Origin: JAXMHB01 sp046346965
Lineage (GTDB): Bacteria; Pseudomonadota; Gammaproteobacteria; Xanthomonadales; SZUA-5
Length of the DNA: 11,945 bases
Reading direction: 5' to 3'
Assembly: GCA_046346965.1 (NCBI GenBank)
Contig: JAXMHB010000035.1
Coordinates: 1 to 11,945, forward strand
Positions 5,650-11,856 of this stretch are shown here, piece by piece (the first letter of the stretch is position 1; each line of letters opens with the position of its first letter). A program made the position numbers and the translations under genes. Below the pieces are notes generated by a model. That model saw only the letters and a program-made list of their open reading frames with translations, was not told the origin of the DNA and searched no databases.

Positions 5650-7488
5650 ATGCTCAGCCGCGTGCAAGCCATCTCTCCATGGTCGCCGGGCATCACCTTC
5701 GAATGCCTGAGCGGCGCCAGACTCAAGGGTGCCCTGATTGCGGGCGCCGGGCGGGTGCTCGCCAAACGCGAGGACCTGAATCGCATCAACGTGTTTCCGG
5801 TGCCGGACGGCGACACCGGCACCAACCTCGCGTTCACCATGCTGGCAGTGCTGAAAACCGCGCGGCGGCTGCGCGGCGCCGACGTGGCGACGGTGCTCGG
5901 CAAGGTCGCGCGCGAGGCCATCGACGGCGCACGCGGCAACTCCGGCGCGATCCTGGCGCAGTTCTTCCAGGGCCTGGCGGACGGTCTGCCGCGCTCGGGC
6001 GCGGTCGGCGCGCGCGAACTCGCGGAGGCGGCGATGGGCGCCGCGCGCGCGGCGCGCTCCTGTCTGGCCGAACCGCGCGAGGGCACCATGCTCAGCGTGA
6101 TTGCCGACTTCGCGACCGAGTTGCGCGCGCAAGTCGAGGCCGGCGTGGCCGATCTGAGCGAGCTATTTCGCCGCGCACTGAGCAGAGCGCGCCAATCTTT
6201 GGCGAATACACCCAACCAGCTGCCGGTTTTGCGCGCCGCGGGCGTGGTCGACGCCGGTGCGGCGGGCTTCGTCGATTTCCTCGAAGGCGTGCAGGACTTC
6301 ATCGAGCGCGGTCGCGGCGCACTGCGGATGGCGCCCGAGCTGCGCGACCAGTGCGGCCACGACGAGGTCCATCTGGAGGCGGTGGAAGCCGCCAGCCACT
6401 ATCGCTACTGCACCGAGTGCGTGCTGAGCGGCAGCGAGCTTGATCTGCCGCGCGTGCGCCAGGCGCTGGCCGGGCTGGCGCTGGACTCGCTGGTGGTCGC
6501 CGGCGGACGCGACCGCGTGCGCGTGCATGCCCACATCGATCGCCCGAACCAGCTGTTTGAAACGCTGTCCGGGCTGGCCAAGGTCACGCAGCGCAAGGCC
6601 GACGACATGCAGGCGCAAGCACGCTTGCGCGCGTCGCCGTTCCAGCGCGTGCGCGTGGTCACCGATTCCGCCGGCGATCTGCCGGCCGCCGAAGCGGAGC
6701 GCCTCGGCATCACCATCGTGCCGGTACGGGTGAATTTTGGTGACGACGACTATCTGGATCGCATCACGCTGTCGCCGCGCGAGCTGTACGCCCGCCTGCG
6801 CGAGGGCAGCGCGCCGCGCACCTCGCAGCCGCCACCGGGCGATTTCCGGCGCGCCTACGAGTTGGTGCTGTCGCACTGCGAGCACATCGTGTCGATCGAG
6901 CTATCGAGCCGGCTGTCGGGCACCTTTCAAGCTGCGCAGGGCGCCGCGCGCGAGGCCGGCGGTGCGCGCATCCAGGTGCTGGACACGCTGAACGCATCGG
7001 CCGGTTTGGGCCTGGTCGCCATGGCGGCCGCCGAAGTGGCGCAGACCGGCGCCGAGCCGGCCGCGGTGGTGGCGGCAGCCGAGGACGCCATGCAGCGCAC
7101 GCGCACCTTTGCGCTGATCCGCGACCTGCGTTACGGCGTACGCGGTGGCCGCATGCCGGCGATGGCCGAGCGCATCGCGCGCTGGTTCGGCCTCACCGTG
7201 CTGATTGCCAACACCCAGGGTCTGGTGCGGCCGTTCTCGGCGCTGCTGGGCAAACAGCGACTGGTGGAACGCTTTGCCCAGGTGGTTGCGCGCCGCGCGC
7301 CGCCGCATCGGCGCTGCCGTGCGGTGGTCGGCCACTGCGACGCCAGCGACGACGCCGCGCGGCTGGCCGCGGCATTGCGCGAGCGCCTGCCGGCGCTGGA
7401 CAAGGTGTGGGTGGTCGAAACCGGCCCGGCGATCGGCGTCCACGCGGGCCCGGGCTCGCTGGTGGTGGGCCTGCAATGGACCCCGTGA
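5650..7488 (+). CDS. Fatty acid kinase-type fusion: DhaL/FakA kinase domain plus DegV/FakB lipid-binding domain
   Basis: This 612-residue single chain appears to combine two partners of the fatty acid kinase system. Residues ~20-200 form a DhaL-type kinase domain with PDGDTGTN (52-59, Mg-nucleotide-binding aspartates) and GARGNSG (93-99). Residues ~235-325 match the FakA middle domain: YCTEC (Cys254) and RVHAHID (His293, His295). Residues ~333-612 form a complete DegV/FakB domain: VVTDSAGDLP (Thr338-Asp339-Ser340), RTSQPPP (390-396), SSRLSGTFQAA, RYGVRGGRM (494-502) and the terminal VHAGPGSLVVGL. In two-component systems FakB presents a fatty acid to FakA, which phosphorylates it to acyl-phosphate. 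The DegV domain here takes the place of FakA's own C-terminal region. The ATG at 5650 lacks a clear ribosome binding site. The 3' end overlaps plsY, whose product consumes acyl-phosphate, which strongly supports the role. Confidence 0.9.
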   Translation: MLSRVQAISPWSPGITFECLSGARLKGALIAGAGRVLAKREDLNRINVFPVPDGDTGTNLAFTMLAVLKTARRLRGADVATVLGKVAREAIDGARGNSGAILAQFFQGLADGLPRSGAVGARELAEAAMGAARAARSCLAEPREGTMLSVIADFATELRAQVEAGVADLSELFRRALSRARQSLANTPNQLPVLRAAGVVDAGAAGFVDFLEGVQDFIERGRGALRMAPELRDQCGHDEVHLEAVEAASHYRYCTECVLSGSELDLPRVRQALAGLALDSLVVAGGRDRVRVHAHIDRPNQLFETLSGLAKVTQRKADDMQAQARLRASPFQRVRVVTDSAGDLPAAEAERLGITIVPVRVNFGDDDYLDRITLSPRELYARLREGSAPRTSQPPPGDFRRAYELVLSHCEHIVSIELSSRLSGTFQAAQGAAREAGGARIQVLDTLNASAGLGLVAMAAAEVAQTGAEPAAVVAAAEDAMQRTRTFALIRDLRYGVRGGRMPAMAERIARWFGLTVLIANTQGLVRPFSALLGKQRLVERFAQVVARRAPPHRRCRAVVGHCDASDDAARLAAALRERLPALDKVWVVETGPAIGVHAGPGSLVVGLQWTP

Positions 7489-8123
7489 TCGCACTGCTGC
7501 TGAAGCTGCTGGCGAGCTACCTGATCGGCAGCGTGGTCGGCAGTCTGTTGATCGGACGCCTGCGCGGCGTCGATATCCGTCAGCTCGGCAGTGGCAATGC
7601 CGGCGCCACCAACGCGCTGCGCACCCAGGGCAAGGCCTTTGCGATCGGCACGGCGCTGATCGATGTGCTGAAAGGCGTGCTGGCGGCGCTGCTGATTGCG
7701 CCGCTGGGCGGTGTCGGCGCCGGCGGACTGGGATTGCCGGAAACCCAGCTCGCTTGCGGCATCGCCGCCGCGCTTGGGCATTGTTATCCGCTGTTTCACG
7801 GCTTTCGCGGCGGCAAAGGCGCCGGCACCCTGTTCGGTGCGCTGCTGGCCCTGTTTCCCTGGGCCGGCCTCGCGGTGCTCGGACTGTGGGCGCTGGTGCT
7901 GATGAGCACCGGCTATGTCGGCCTCGGCACGGTGATCGCCGGTCTGGCCTTCGCGCCGGTGCTGTGGTTGCTGTACACGCCCGGCAGCACGCTACTGTTG
8001 CTGGCAATGGGCGCCGGCTTGCTGCTCACCTACACCCATCGCAGCAATCTGGCGCGGGTGTGGGCCGGCAACGAGCACCGCTTCGAGCGCGCCCGCGTGC
8101 TCGGTCGCTGGCTGGGGCGGTAG
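7476..8123 (+). CDS. plsY: Acyl-phosphate:glycerol-3-phosphate acyltransferase PlsY
   Basis: This integral inner-membrane enzyme transfers an acyl group from acyl-phosphate to glycerol-3-phosphate, giving lysophosphatidic acid, the first step of phospholipid synthesis. All three conserved motifs are present: GSGNAGATNALR (38-49), GHCYPLFHGFRGGKG (101-115) and THRSNLARVWAGNE (187-200), separated by hydrophobic helices. At 215 residues it is a normal length. The start at 7476 gives the expected hydrophobic N-terminus (MDPVIALLLKLLASYLIGS) and overlaps the preceding kinase gene by 13 nt, so translation is probably coupled; GGTGG upstream could serve as binding site. The longer frame starting at 7407 would add a Gly/Arg/Pro leader in overlap with the kinase and is not credible. 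Confidence 0.96.
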   Translation: MDPVIALLLKLLASYLIGSVVGSLLIGRLRGVDIRQLGSGNAGATNALRTQGKAFAIGTALIDVLKGVLAALLIAPLGGVGAGGLGLPETQLACGIAAALGHCYPLFHGFRGGKGAGTLFGALLALFPWAGLAVLGLWALVLMSTGYVGLGTVIAGLAFAPVLWLLYTPGSTLLLLAMGAGLLLTYTHRSNLARVWAGNEHRFERARVLGRWLGR

Positions 8124-8130
8124 GGGCCGG

Positions 8131-8142
8131 TTGCCGAACATG
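8131..8142 (-). repeat. Dispersed element CATGTTCGGCAA, copy B (reverse orientation)
   Basis: This reads TTGCCGAACATG on the plus strand, the reverse complement of the copy at 2719-2730, and shares two extra flanking bases. It lies eight bases downstream of the plsY stop. There is no sign of a hairpin within it. Confidence 0.5.
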
Positions 8143-8154
8143 GGGCGTGCAGGA

Positions 8155-8200
8155 GCAGAAGCGGGTCAGGGGTCAGCAGAAGCGGGTCAGGGGTCAGCAG
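8155..8200. repeat. 21-nt tandem repeat, target array of the IS110 element
   Basis: Two exact 21-nt copies (8155-8175 and 8176-8196), each beginning GCAGAAGCGGGTCAGG, are followed by the first bases of a third (8197-8200). The third continues on the far side of the inserted element at 9403 (AGAAGC). The element therefore entered within a repeat unit. The array is intergenic, between plsY and birA. Confidence 0.85.
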
Positions 8201-8212
8201 CTGTGTTCAAAG

Positions 8213-9166
8213 TCAAGCCGTTTTTGGCAAGTCTTCGCCGCGTCGGCGCTCGCGAGCGTCGCGCAACTTGGCGTTGAGTCGCACCAAGAGCTTGCGCATG
8301 GCGGCGGTTAGCGCGACTTTGGATTCCTTGCCTTTGGTCTCCTTCAGGCGACGGTAGAAGGCGGCAATGTCGGGGTTGCAGGTAGTGGCGGAGAGGGTCG
8401 CCATGTACAGCGCTGTACGCGCCGCTTTGCGTCCGCCACGGATGTGGCGTTTGCCTCGCTGCTCGCCGCTGTCATTGGCTACCGGGGCCAGGCCGGCGAG
8501 CAGGCTGATCTGGCCGCGGGTGGCAGACCCGATCTCCGGGAGCAGGATCAGCAGACTGACGGCGGTGATCCAGCCGACCCCCTTCTCCGCATCCAGCAAC
8601 TCGGCGTCGAGCTTGAGTTCCGGTTGGTCTTTGATGCGCGCCTTGATCTCTTTCTCGACCTTGTCGATGGCCTTGTCCAGCTGCTTGAGCAGGAGGTTGA
8701 TCGAGCGTTGGACAAACTTGCTGGTCGCCATCTGCAGGCGATTCTTCTCCTGCGTACCACTTTCGACCAGATCCAGGCGCCACTCCACCAGTTGGCGCAG
8801 TTCGTCGTCCGCCAGCGTGGGCGGCGCCCAGCGCGGGTGGTTGGGCCGTATCGAGGCGATCTCCGCGAGCACTTTGGCATCGACACGATCGGTCTTGGCG
8901 AGGTAGCCCATGCCCTTGGCCAGGTCGCGCGCCATTCGCGGGTTGAGCCTCAAGACATGCAAGCCCGCGCGGGCGAGCACATCTGCAATGCCGCGCTCAT
9001 AGGCCCCGGTGGCCTCCAGCGCGACGCGCTCGACCTTCCATTCCTGCAGGCGCGTCAGCACCTCAGCCCAGCCCTGGGGAGTCTGCGCCGCCTTCCAGGA
9101 GATCTTGCGTTCCCAGTGAAACAGCACCAGTTCCTTCTTGCTGACATCGATGCCGACGAAGCTCAT
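8213..9166 (-). CDS. IS110 family transposase (bridge-RNA-guided serine/DEDD recombinase type)
   Basis: This 317-residue, full-length protein catalyses RNA-guided excision and insertion of its element. The N-terminal RuvC-like DEDD domain shows FVGIDVSKK (Asp7), ALEATGAYE (Glu51) and KTDRVDAKVLA (Asp93, Asp96). A helical, charged middle (about 125-190) follows. The C-terminal transposase-20 domain contains GVGWITAVSLL, SLLAGLAPVANDSGEQRG and KRHIRGGR. Ser233 in NDSG is the likely catalytic serine by comparison with IS621. No frameshift or stop is present, so the enzyme may be active. GGAGGG at 9174-9179 on the minus strand is a good ribosome binding site for the ATG at 9166. It is transcribed against the surrounding genes. 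Confidence 0.95.
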   Translation of the reverse strand: MSFVGIDVSKKELVLFHWERKISWKAAQTPQGWAEVLTRLQEWKVERVALEATGAYERGIADVLARAGLHVLRLNPRMARDLAKGMGYLAKTDRVDAKVLAEIASIRPNHPRWAPPTLADDELRQLVEWRLDLVESGTQEKNRLQMATSKFVQRSINLLLKQLDKAIDKVEKEIKARIKDQPELKLDAELLDAEKGVGWITAVSLLILLPEIGSATRGQISLLAGLAPVANDSGEQRGKRHIRGGRKAARTALYMATLSATTCNPDIAAFYRRLKETKGKESKVALTAAMRKLLVRLNAKLRDARERRRGEDLPKTA

Positions 9167-9199
9167 GTGCGCGCCCTCCGACTGTGTGTGGGTGAGAGC

Positions 9200-9396
9200 G
9201 GTTCTCCACCACGGCGTCCGCCTTGCATATACGTGTGTTGAACACTGGCAACTGTCCGAGCGATGGGTGGAGAATCAAGCGGCGGAGTGACCTGCTGACC
9301 CACGTGCGTGTGCTGTACAGAGGCACCAGGGGGGCTCGTCACTCCGCCACTTGCTCCCAAACCAAACCTCTCGCAGTTCGCAAAAGCAGACAAGTA
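9200..9396 (-). ncRNA. Candidate IS110 bridge RNA
   Basis: The non-coding left end, read in the recombinase direction, can fold as three consecutive stem-loops. The first is a 5' hairpin closed by ACTTG/CAAGT (9391-9395 with 9349-9353). The second is a loop closed by a perfect 11-bp stem (9338-9348 with 9281-9291). The third is closed by a perfect 9-bp stem (9266-9274 with 9202-9210). This is the order 5' stem-loop, target-binding loop, donor-binding loop described for IS621-type bridge RNAs. The second loop carries GGGUCAGCAG (9301-9292), complementary to all ten bases of the right flank including the core (CTGCTGACCC, 8200-8191). Its 5' side carries UGCCUCU (9325-9319), matching the left flank TGCTTCT at six of seven positions. 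Donor guides are less clear. RNA ends are estimates. Confidence 0.75.
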
Positions 9397-9402
9397 ATTG
9401 TC

Positions 9403-9540
9403 AGAAGCAAGAGCGAAGCAGGAGAGTCAGAAGCTAGATACAAGGGGGCGGGGGACCGGCTCTGCGGCGCTTGCGTGGCACTGTCGTAGGCTGGTTTGCT
9501 GCATGAGTCAGTGCGCCGAGGACGAGGCCGGACAGTGACG
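9403..9540. other. Remainder of plsY-birA intergenic region
   Basis: The first part (9403-9440) is GAAGC-rich and continues the repeat interrupted by the IS element (AGAAGCAAGAGCGAAGCAGG and AGTCAGAAGC). The rest shows no gene. The birA frame is closed by a TAG at 9487-9489, so no remnant of an N-terminal domain is present. No convincing promoter was found. Confidence 0.5.
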
Positions 9541-10311
9541 ATGAACCTACCGCTGGACGCCCTGCGCATCGCGCGCGGCCACGCCATCGCGGTCGAGGTG
9601 CACGACTGCGTCGACTCCACGCAGACGCTGGCGCGCACGCGCGTGCAGGCCGGTCAGCGCGCGCCGCTGGCCATCTTCGCCGAGCAGCAAAGCGCGGGTC
9701 GCGGGCAGCGCGGGCGACGCTGGGTCTCGCCAGCCGGCGCCGCGCTGTATCTGACGCTGATCTGGCCCAGCCGGCGCCCGCTGGCCGCGCAGGCGGGGCT
9801 GTCGCTGGTGGTTGGCCTCGGCGTGCGCGCGGCGCTGCGCCGGGTCGGCGCCGAGGTGCATCTCAAGTGGCCCAACGATGTCTGGTTCGCCGATCGCAAG
9901 CTGGGCGGCATCCTGGTCGAACTGCTCGGCGAGCCGAACGGCAGCACGGCGCTGATCGGCATCGGTTTGAATCATCGGCTGCCAGCGGCGGCCGCCAGCG
10001 CGATTGATCAAGCGCATATCGATCTCGCGCAAATCCTGGATGCTGTGCCGGAGCGCTCGGCGCTCGCCGCGCTGCTGCTGGCGGAACTGGAGCGGCAGCT
10101 TAGCGAGTTCGAGCATGCCGGGCTGGCACCAGCGCTGTCCGACTGGCCGGCGGCCGACGCACTGGCAGGCCGACCGGTCTGGCTGATCGAGGGCGAGCGC
10201 CGCAGCGCGGCACTGGCACTCGGCGTCGATGCGCTCGGTAGACTGCGGGTGTTGATCGATGGCCGCGAGCGCGTACTGGCTGCGGGCGAGGTCAGCATCC
10301 GCCCCGCCTGA
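9541..10311 (+). CDS. birA: Biotin--[acetyl-CoA-carboxylase] ligase, monofunctional (no DNA-binding domain)
   Basis: The enzyme forms biotinyl-5'-AMP from biotin and ATP and transfers biotin to the carrier protein of acetyl-CoA carboxylase. The catalytic domain is complete: the DSTQTLA opening (25-31), the biotinyl-AMP loop GRGQRGRRW (53-61), KWPNDVW (109-115), KLGGILVEL (120-128) and ALIGIGLNH, then the small C-terminal SH3-like domain (RPVWLIEGERRSAALALGVDALGRLRV). At 256 residues it lacks the ~60-residue winged-helix N-terminus of the bifunctional repressor type, so it should not regulate a biotin operon. The ATG at 9541 is chosen because the upstream extension to 9496 (GRGRTV-type residues) is not family-like; no strong ribosome binding site is seen. 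coaX follows 19 nt after the stop. Confidence 0.94.
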   Translation: MNLPLDALRIARGHAIAVEVHDCVDSTQTLARTRVQAGQRAPLAIFAEQQSAGRGQRGRRWVSPAGAALYLTLIWPSRRPLAAQAGLSLVVGLGVRAALRRVGAEVHLKWPNDVWFADRKLGGILVELLGEPNGSTALIGIGLNHRLPAAAASAIDQAHIDLAQILDAVPERSALAALLLAELERQLSEFEHAGLAPALSDWPAADALAGRPVWLIEGERRSAALALGVDALGRLRVLIDGRERVLAAGEVSIRPA

Positions 10312-10330
10312 CCGATGAGGATCGCCCGCT

Positions 10331-11080
10331 GTGAATCGCCCCCAACTGCTGATTGACCTGGGCAATACCCGTCTGAAGTGGGCAGTGCTGGCGCCCGACG
10401 GCGCGCTCAAGGCTGGTGCGGCGATTGCCCACACCGAGGACGGTTTCGGTGAGCTGGCGCCGCTGCTGGAGGCCGGCGCCGAGTGCGCGGCTGCCTGGGT
10501 GTCCTCCACCGCGCTCAGCCTCAGCGATGCGCTGCTGCTGACGCTGCGCCAGCGCCTCGGCCTGCCGACGCAGCTGTTCCGCTCGCCGAAGGAGGCGCAC
10601 GGCATCCGCAGCGCCTACGACCACCCGGAGACGCTGGGCACCGATCGCTTTCTGGCCATGGTCGGCGCCCGCACGGTGGTCGATGGCGCCTTTCTGGTGG
10701 CCGATGCCGGGACCGCGCTGACGGTGGACATGGTCGACAGCGAGGGCCAGCACCTCGGCGGCCTGATCGTGCCCGGACCCGTGCTGATGCGCGAGGCGCT
10801 GCATCGCGGCACTGCCGGCATCCGCACCGGCGAGGTGGTGCGCCTGCGCGAGTTCGCCCGCAGCACCGACGACGCCGTCTGGAGCGGCGGCTGCCTGGCC
10901 TGCGTGGCCTTGATCGAACACGCCCATCGTCACGGCGTGCTCGGCGTCGGCGAGCACGTGGATCTGCTGCTGGCCGGTGGCGCCATGCCGGCACTGGCGC
11001 CGCACCTCAGCCTGCCGCACCGCACCGTGGACGATCTGGTGCTGCGCGGCCTGGCGGTGTGGGCCGAGCAGCAGGCGTAG
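10331..11080 (+). CDS. coaX: Type III pantothenate kinase CoaX
   Basis: CoaX phosphorylates pantothenate with ATP, the first step of coenzyme A synthesis; the type III enzyme is not feedback-inhibited by CoA. The ASKHA-fold phosphate loop DLGNTRLKW (9-17), HPETLGTDRFLAMVGAR (98-114, with LGTDR at 102-106), the catalytic DAGTALTVD (125-133) and GGLIVPG (143-149) are all present. At 249 residues the length is normal. The start is a GTG at 10331, supported by TGAGGA about ten bases upstream and by the family's usual start just before LLIDLGNT. It forms a two-gene unit with birA (19-nt gap), a pairing also known from other proteobacteria. Biotin ligation and CoA supply both serve acetyl-CoA carboxylation and fatty acid synthesis, like the fakAB-plsY unit upstream. 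Confidence 0.95.
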   Translation: MNRPQLLIDLGNTRLKWAVLAPDGALKAGAAIAHTEDGFGELAPLLEAGAECAAAWVSSTALSLSDALLLTLRQRLGLPTQLFRSPKEAHGIRSAYDHPETLGTDRFLAMVGARTVVDGAFLVADAGTALTVDMVDSEGQHLGGLIVPGPVLMREALHRGTAGIRTGEVVRLREFARSTDDAVWSGGCLACVALIEHAHRHGVLGVGEHVDLLLAGGAMPALAPHLSLPHRTVDDLVLRGLAVWAEQQA

Positions 11081-11112
11081 GGGAGTGCTGGCCGAGATGC
11101 GCGCGTAGGAGC

Positions 11113-11174
11113 GGGACTCGGGACTCGGGACTCGGGACTCGGGACTCGGGACTCGGGACCCGGGACCCGGGACC
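11113..11174 (-). repeat. Second heptanucleotide tandem array (6 GGGACTC, 2 GGGACCC, plus partial)
   Basis: Six exact GGGACTC units are followed by two GGGACCC units and a partial one. Reverse-complemented, these are the GTCCCGA and GTCCCGG units of the array at 2611-2701, so both arrays belong to one family in opposite orientation. It begins 33 nt after the coaX stop. The rest of 11081-11341 contains only a GC hairpin and no credible gene. Confidence 0.85.
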
Positions 11175-11250
11175 AGCATTGCGGCGGCGGCGTGGCGCTG
11201 TCGCTGGTACGTGAGAGCAAGAGCGGGGCGAGGGGCGAGAGACCGCCACT

Positions 11251-11266
11251 GCCGCGCCCGCGCGGC
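11251..11266. terminator. GC hairpin GCCGCG-CCCG-CGCGGC between convergent genes
   Basis: A perfect 6-bp stem with a 4-nt loop lies in the gap between the convergent coaX and rhodanese genes. There is no U-tract on either strand, so it may only be a structural repeat. Terminator function is a low-confidence inference from position. Confidence 0.25.
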
Positions 11267-11341
11267 CACCACGCGACCGTGCCACGCCAGCGCGTCAGTG
11301 CCAGTCCCCCGCCCCCTAACCCCTGCCCCGCTTCTATGCCG

Positions 11342-11728
11342 TCAGGCTTGCAAGGTGCGACCAGCGGCGGTCCAGCCTTGCACCCCGCCGGCCAGCGAGC
11401 GGACGTCGGTGAATCCAAGTCGCTGCAGCGCCTCGGCCGCCAGCGCGCTGCGACCGCCACTGCGGCAGTACAGCACCAGCGGGCGTTCGCGATGCGCCAG
11501 CGCCGGCGCGGTGACGCAGTTGACGGCCGGGTGGCCGTCGATCTCGAACTCGAGCACGCCGCGCGGAATGTTGACGGCGCCGGCCAGATGGCCGCTCGCG
11601 TACTCAGCCGGCTCGCGCACATCCACTACCGGCGCGCCGCCCGCCTGCAAGGCCAACAGTTGCTCCGCGTCGATCTCCCGAACCGCCGCGCGTGCGGCCG
11701 CCACCAGATCCTGAACCTTGAGTGCCAT
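11342..11728 (-). CDS. Single-domain rhodanese-like sulfurtransferase
   Basis: This 128-residue cytoplasmic protein has one rhodanese domain. The CH2A-like motif PVVDVREPAEYASGHLAGAVNIP spans about residues 33-55. The active-site loop is YCRSGGRSALAA with nucleophile Cys88, which would carry the persulfide. The domain ends with LQRLGFTDVRSLAGGVQGW (101-119). The six-residue loop CRSGGR is the usual length for sulfurtransferases rather than the longer loop of Cdc25-type phosphatases. About 18 residues precede the domain. The ATG at 11728 is preceded on the minus strand by AAAGGCGGT, a workable ribosome binding site. The sulfur donor and acceptor cannot be told from the context. Confidence 0.92.
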   Translation of the reverse strand: MALKVQDLVAAARAAVREIDAEQLLALQAGGAPVVDVREPAEYASGHLAGAVNIPRGVLEFEIDGHPAVNCVTAPALAHRERPLVLYCRSGGRSALAAEALQRLGFTDVRSLAGGVQGWTAAGRTLQA

Positions 11729-11811
11729 GCGCCACCGCCTTTATATGAGTCGTTGCTAATTCACGTTAGACTACGGCAATCGCCCCCGCGCTGCCAGCCC
11801 GGAGACCCTGC

Positions 11812-11856
11812 ATGCACGCATGCCCATTCATCCCGCTGCACGCGCCATGGGACTAG
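11812..11856 (+). pseudogene. Possible truncated 5' end of a rightward gene, cut by an IS end
   Basis: GGAG at 11801-11804 lies seven bases before an ATG at 11812, and a TAGACT at 11767-11772 could be a -10 element. The frame from 11812 stops at 11854-11856 after 14 residues; an alternative ATG at 11820 reads MPIHPAARAMGL into the following sequence. The next bases look like an insertion-sequence end. I do not recognise the gene, and the open frames are too short to prove that one existed. Confidence 0.2.

Larger units (their letters stand above)
8201..9402 (-). mobile_element. Complete IS110-type insertion sequence, 1202 bp, CT core
   Basis: The element, read on the minus strand, starts at 9402 (GACAATTACTTG...) and ends at 8201 (...TTGAACACAG). 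A CT dinucleotide flanks each end (9404-9403 and 8200-8199). Removing the element and one CT restores GCTT-CT-GCTGACCC, which exactly repeats the unit seen next to it in the 21-nt array. That restoration is the main evidence for the ends. No terminal inverted repeats are visible, as expected for IS110 elements proper. It holds one intact recombinase gene close to the right end (12 nt from stop to end) and about 235 nt of non-coding left end, the layout of bridge-RNA-carrying IS110 elements. It looks recent: the gene is intact and the flanks fit cleanly. Confidence 0.85.

Noticed and set aside
5322..6302. Long minus-strand frame opposite the fusion kinase
   Set aside because: It is a Ser/Arg/Ala-rich shadow of the kinase gene; only the 69-residue gene at 5204-5413 has start signals and sensible composition.
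7205..8311. Plus-strand frame spanning the kinase end and plsY
   Set aside because: It is Arg-rich out-of-frame reading over two well-identified genes.
8444..9241. Plus-strand frame opposite the IS110 transposase
   Set aside because: It is an antisense shadow of the transposase and the bridge-RNA region with no recognisable domain.
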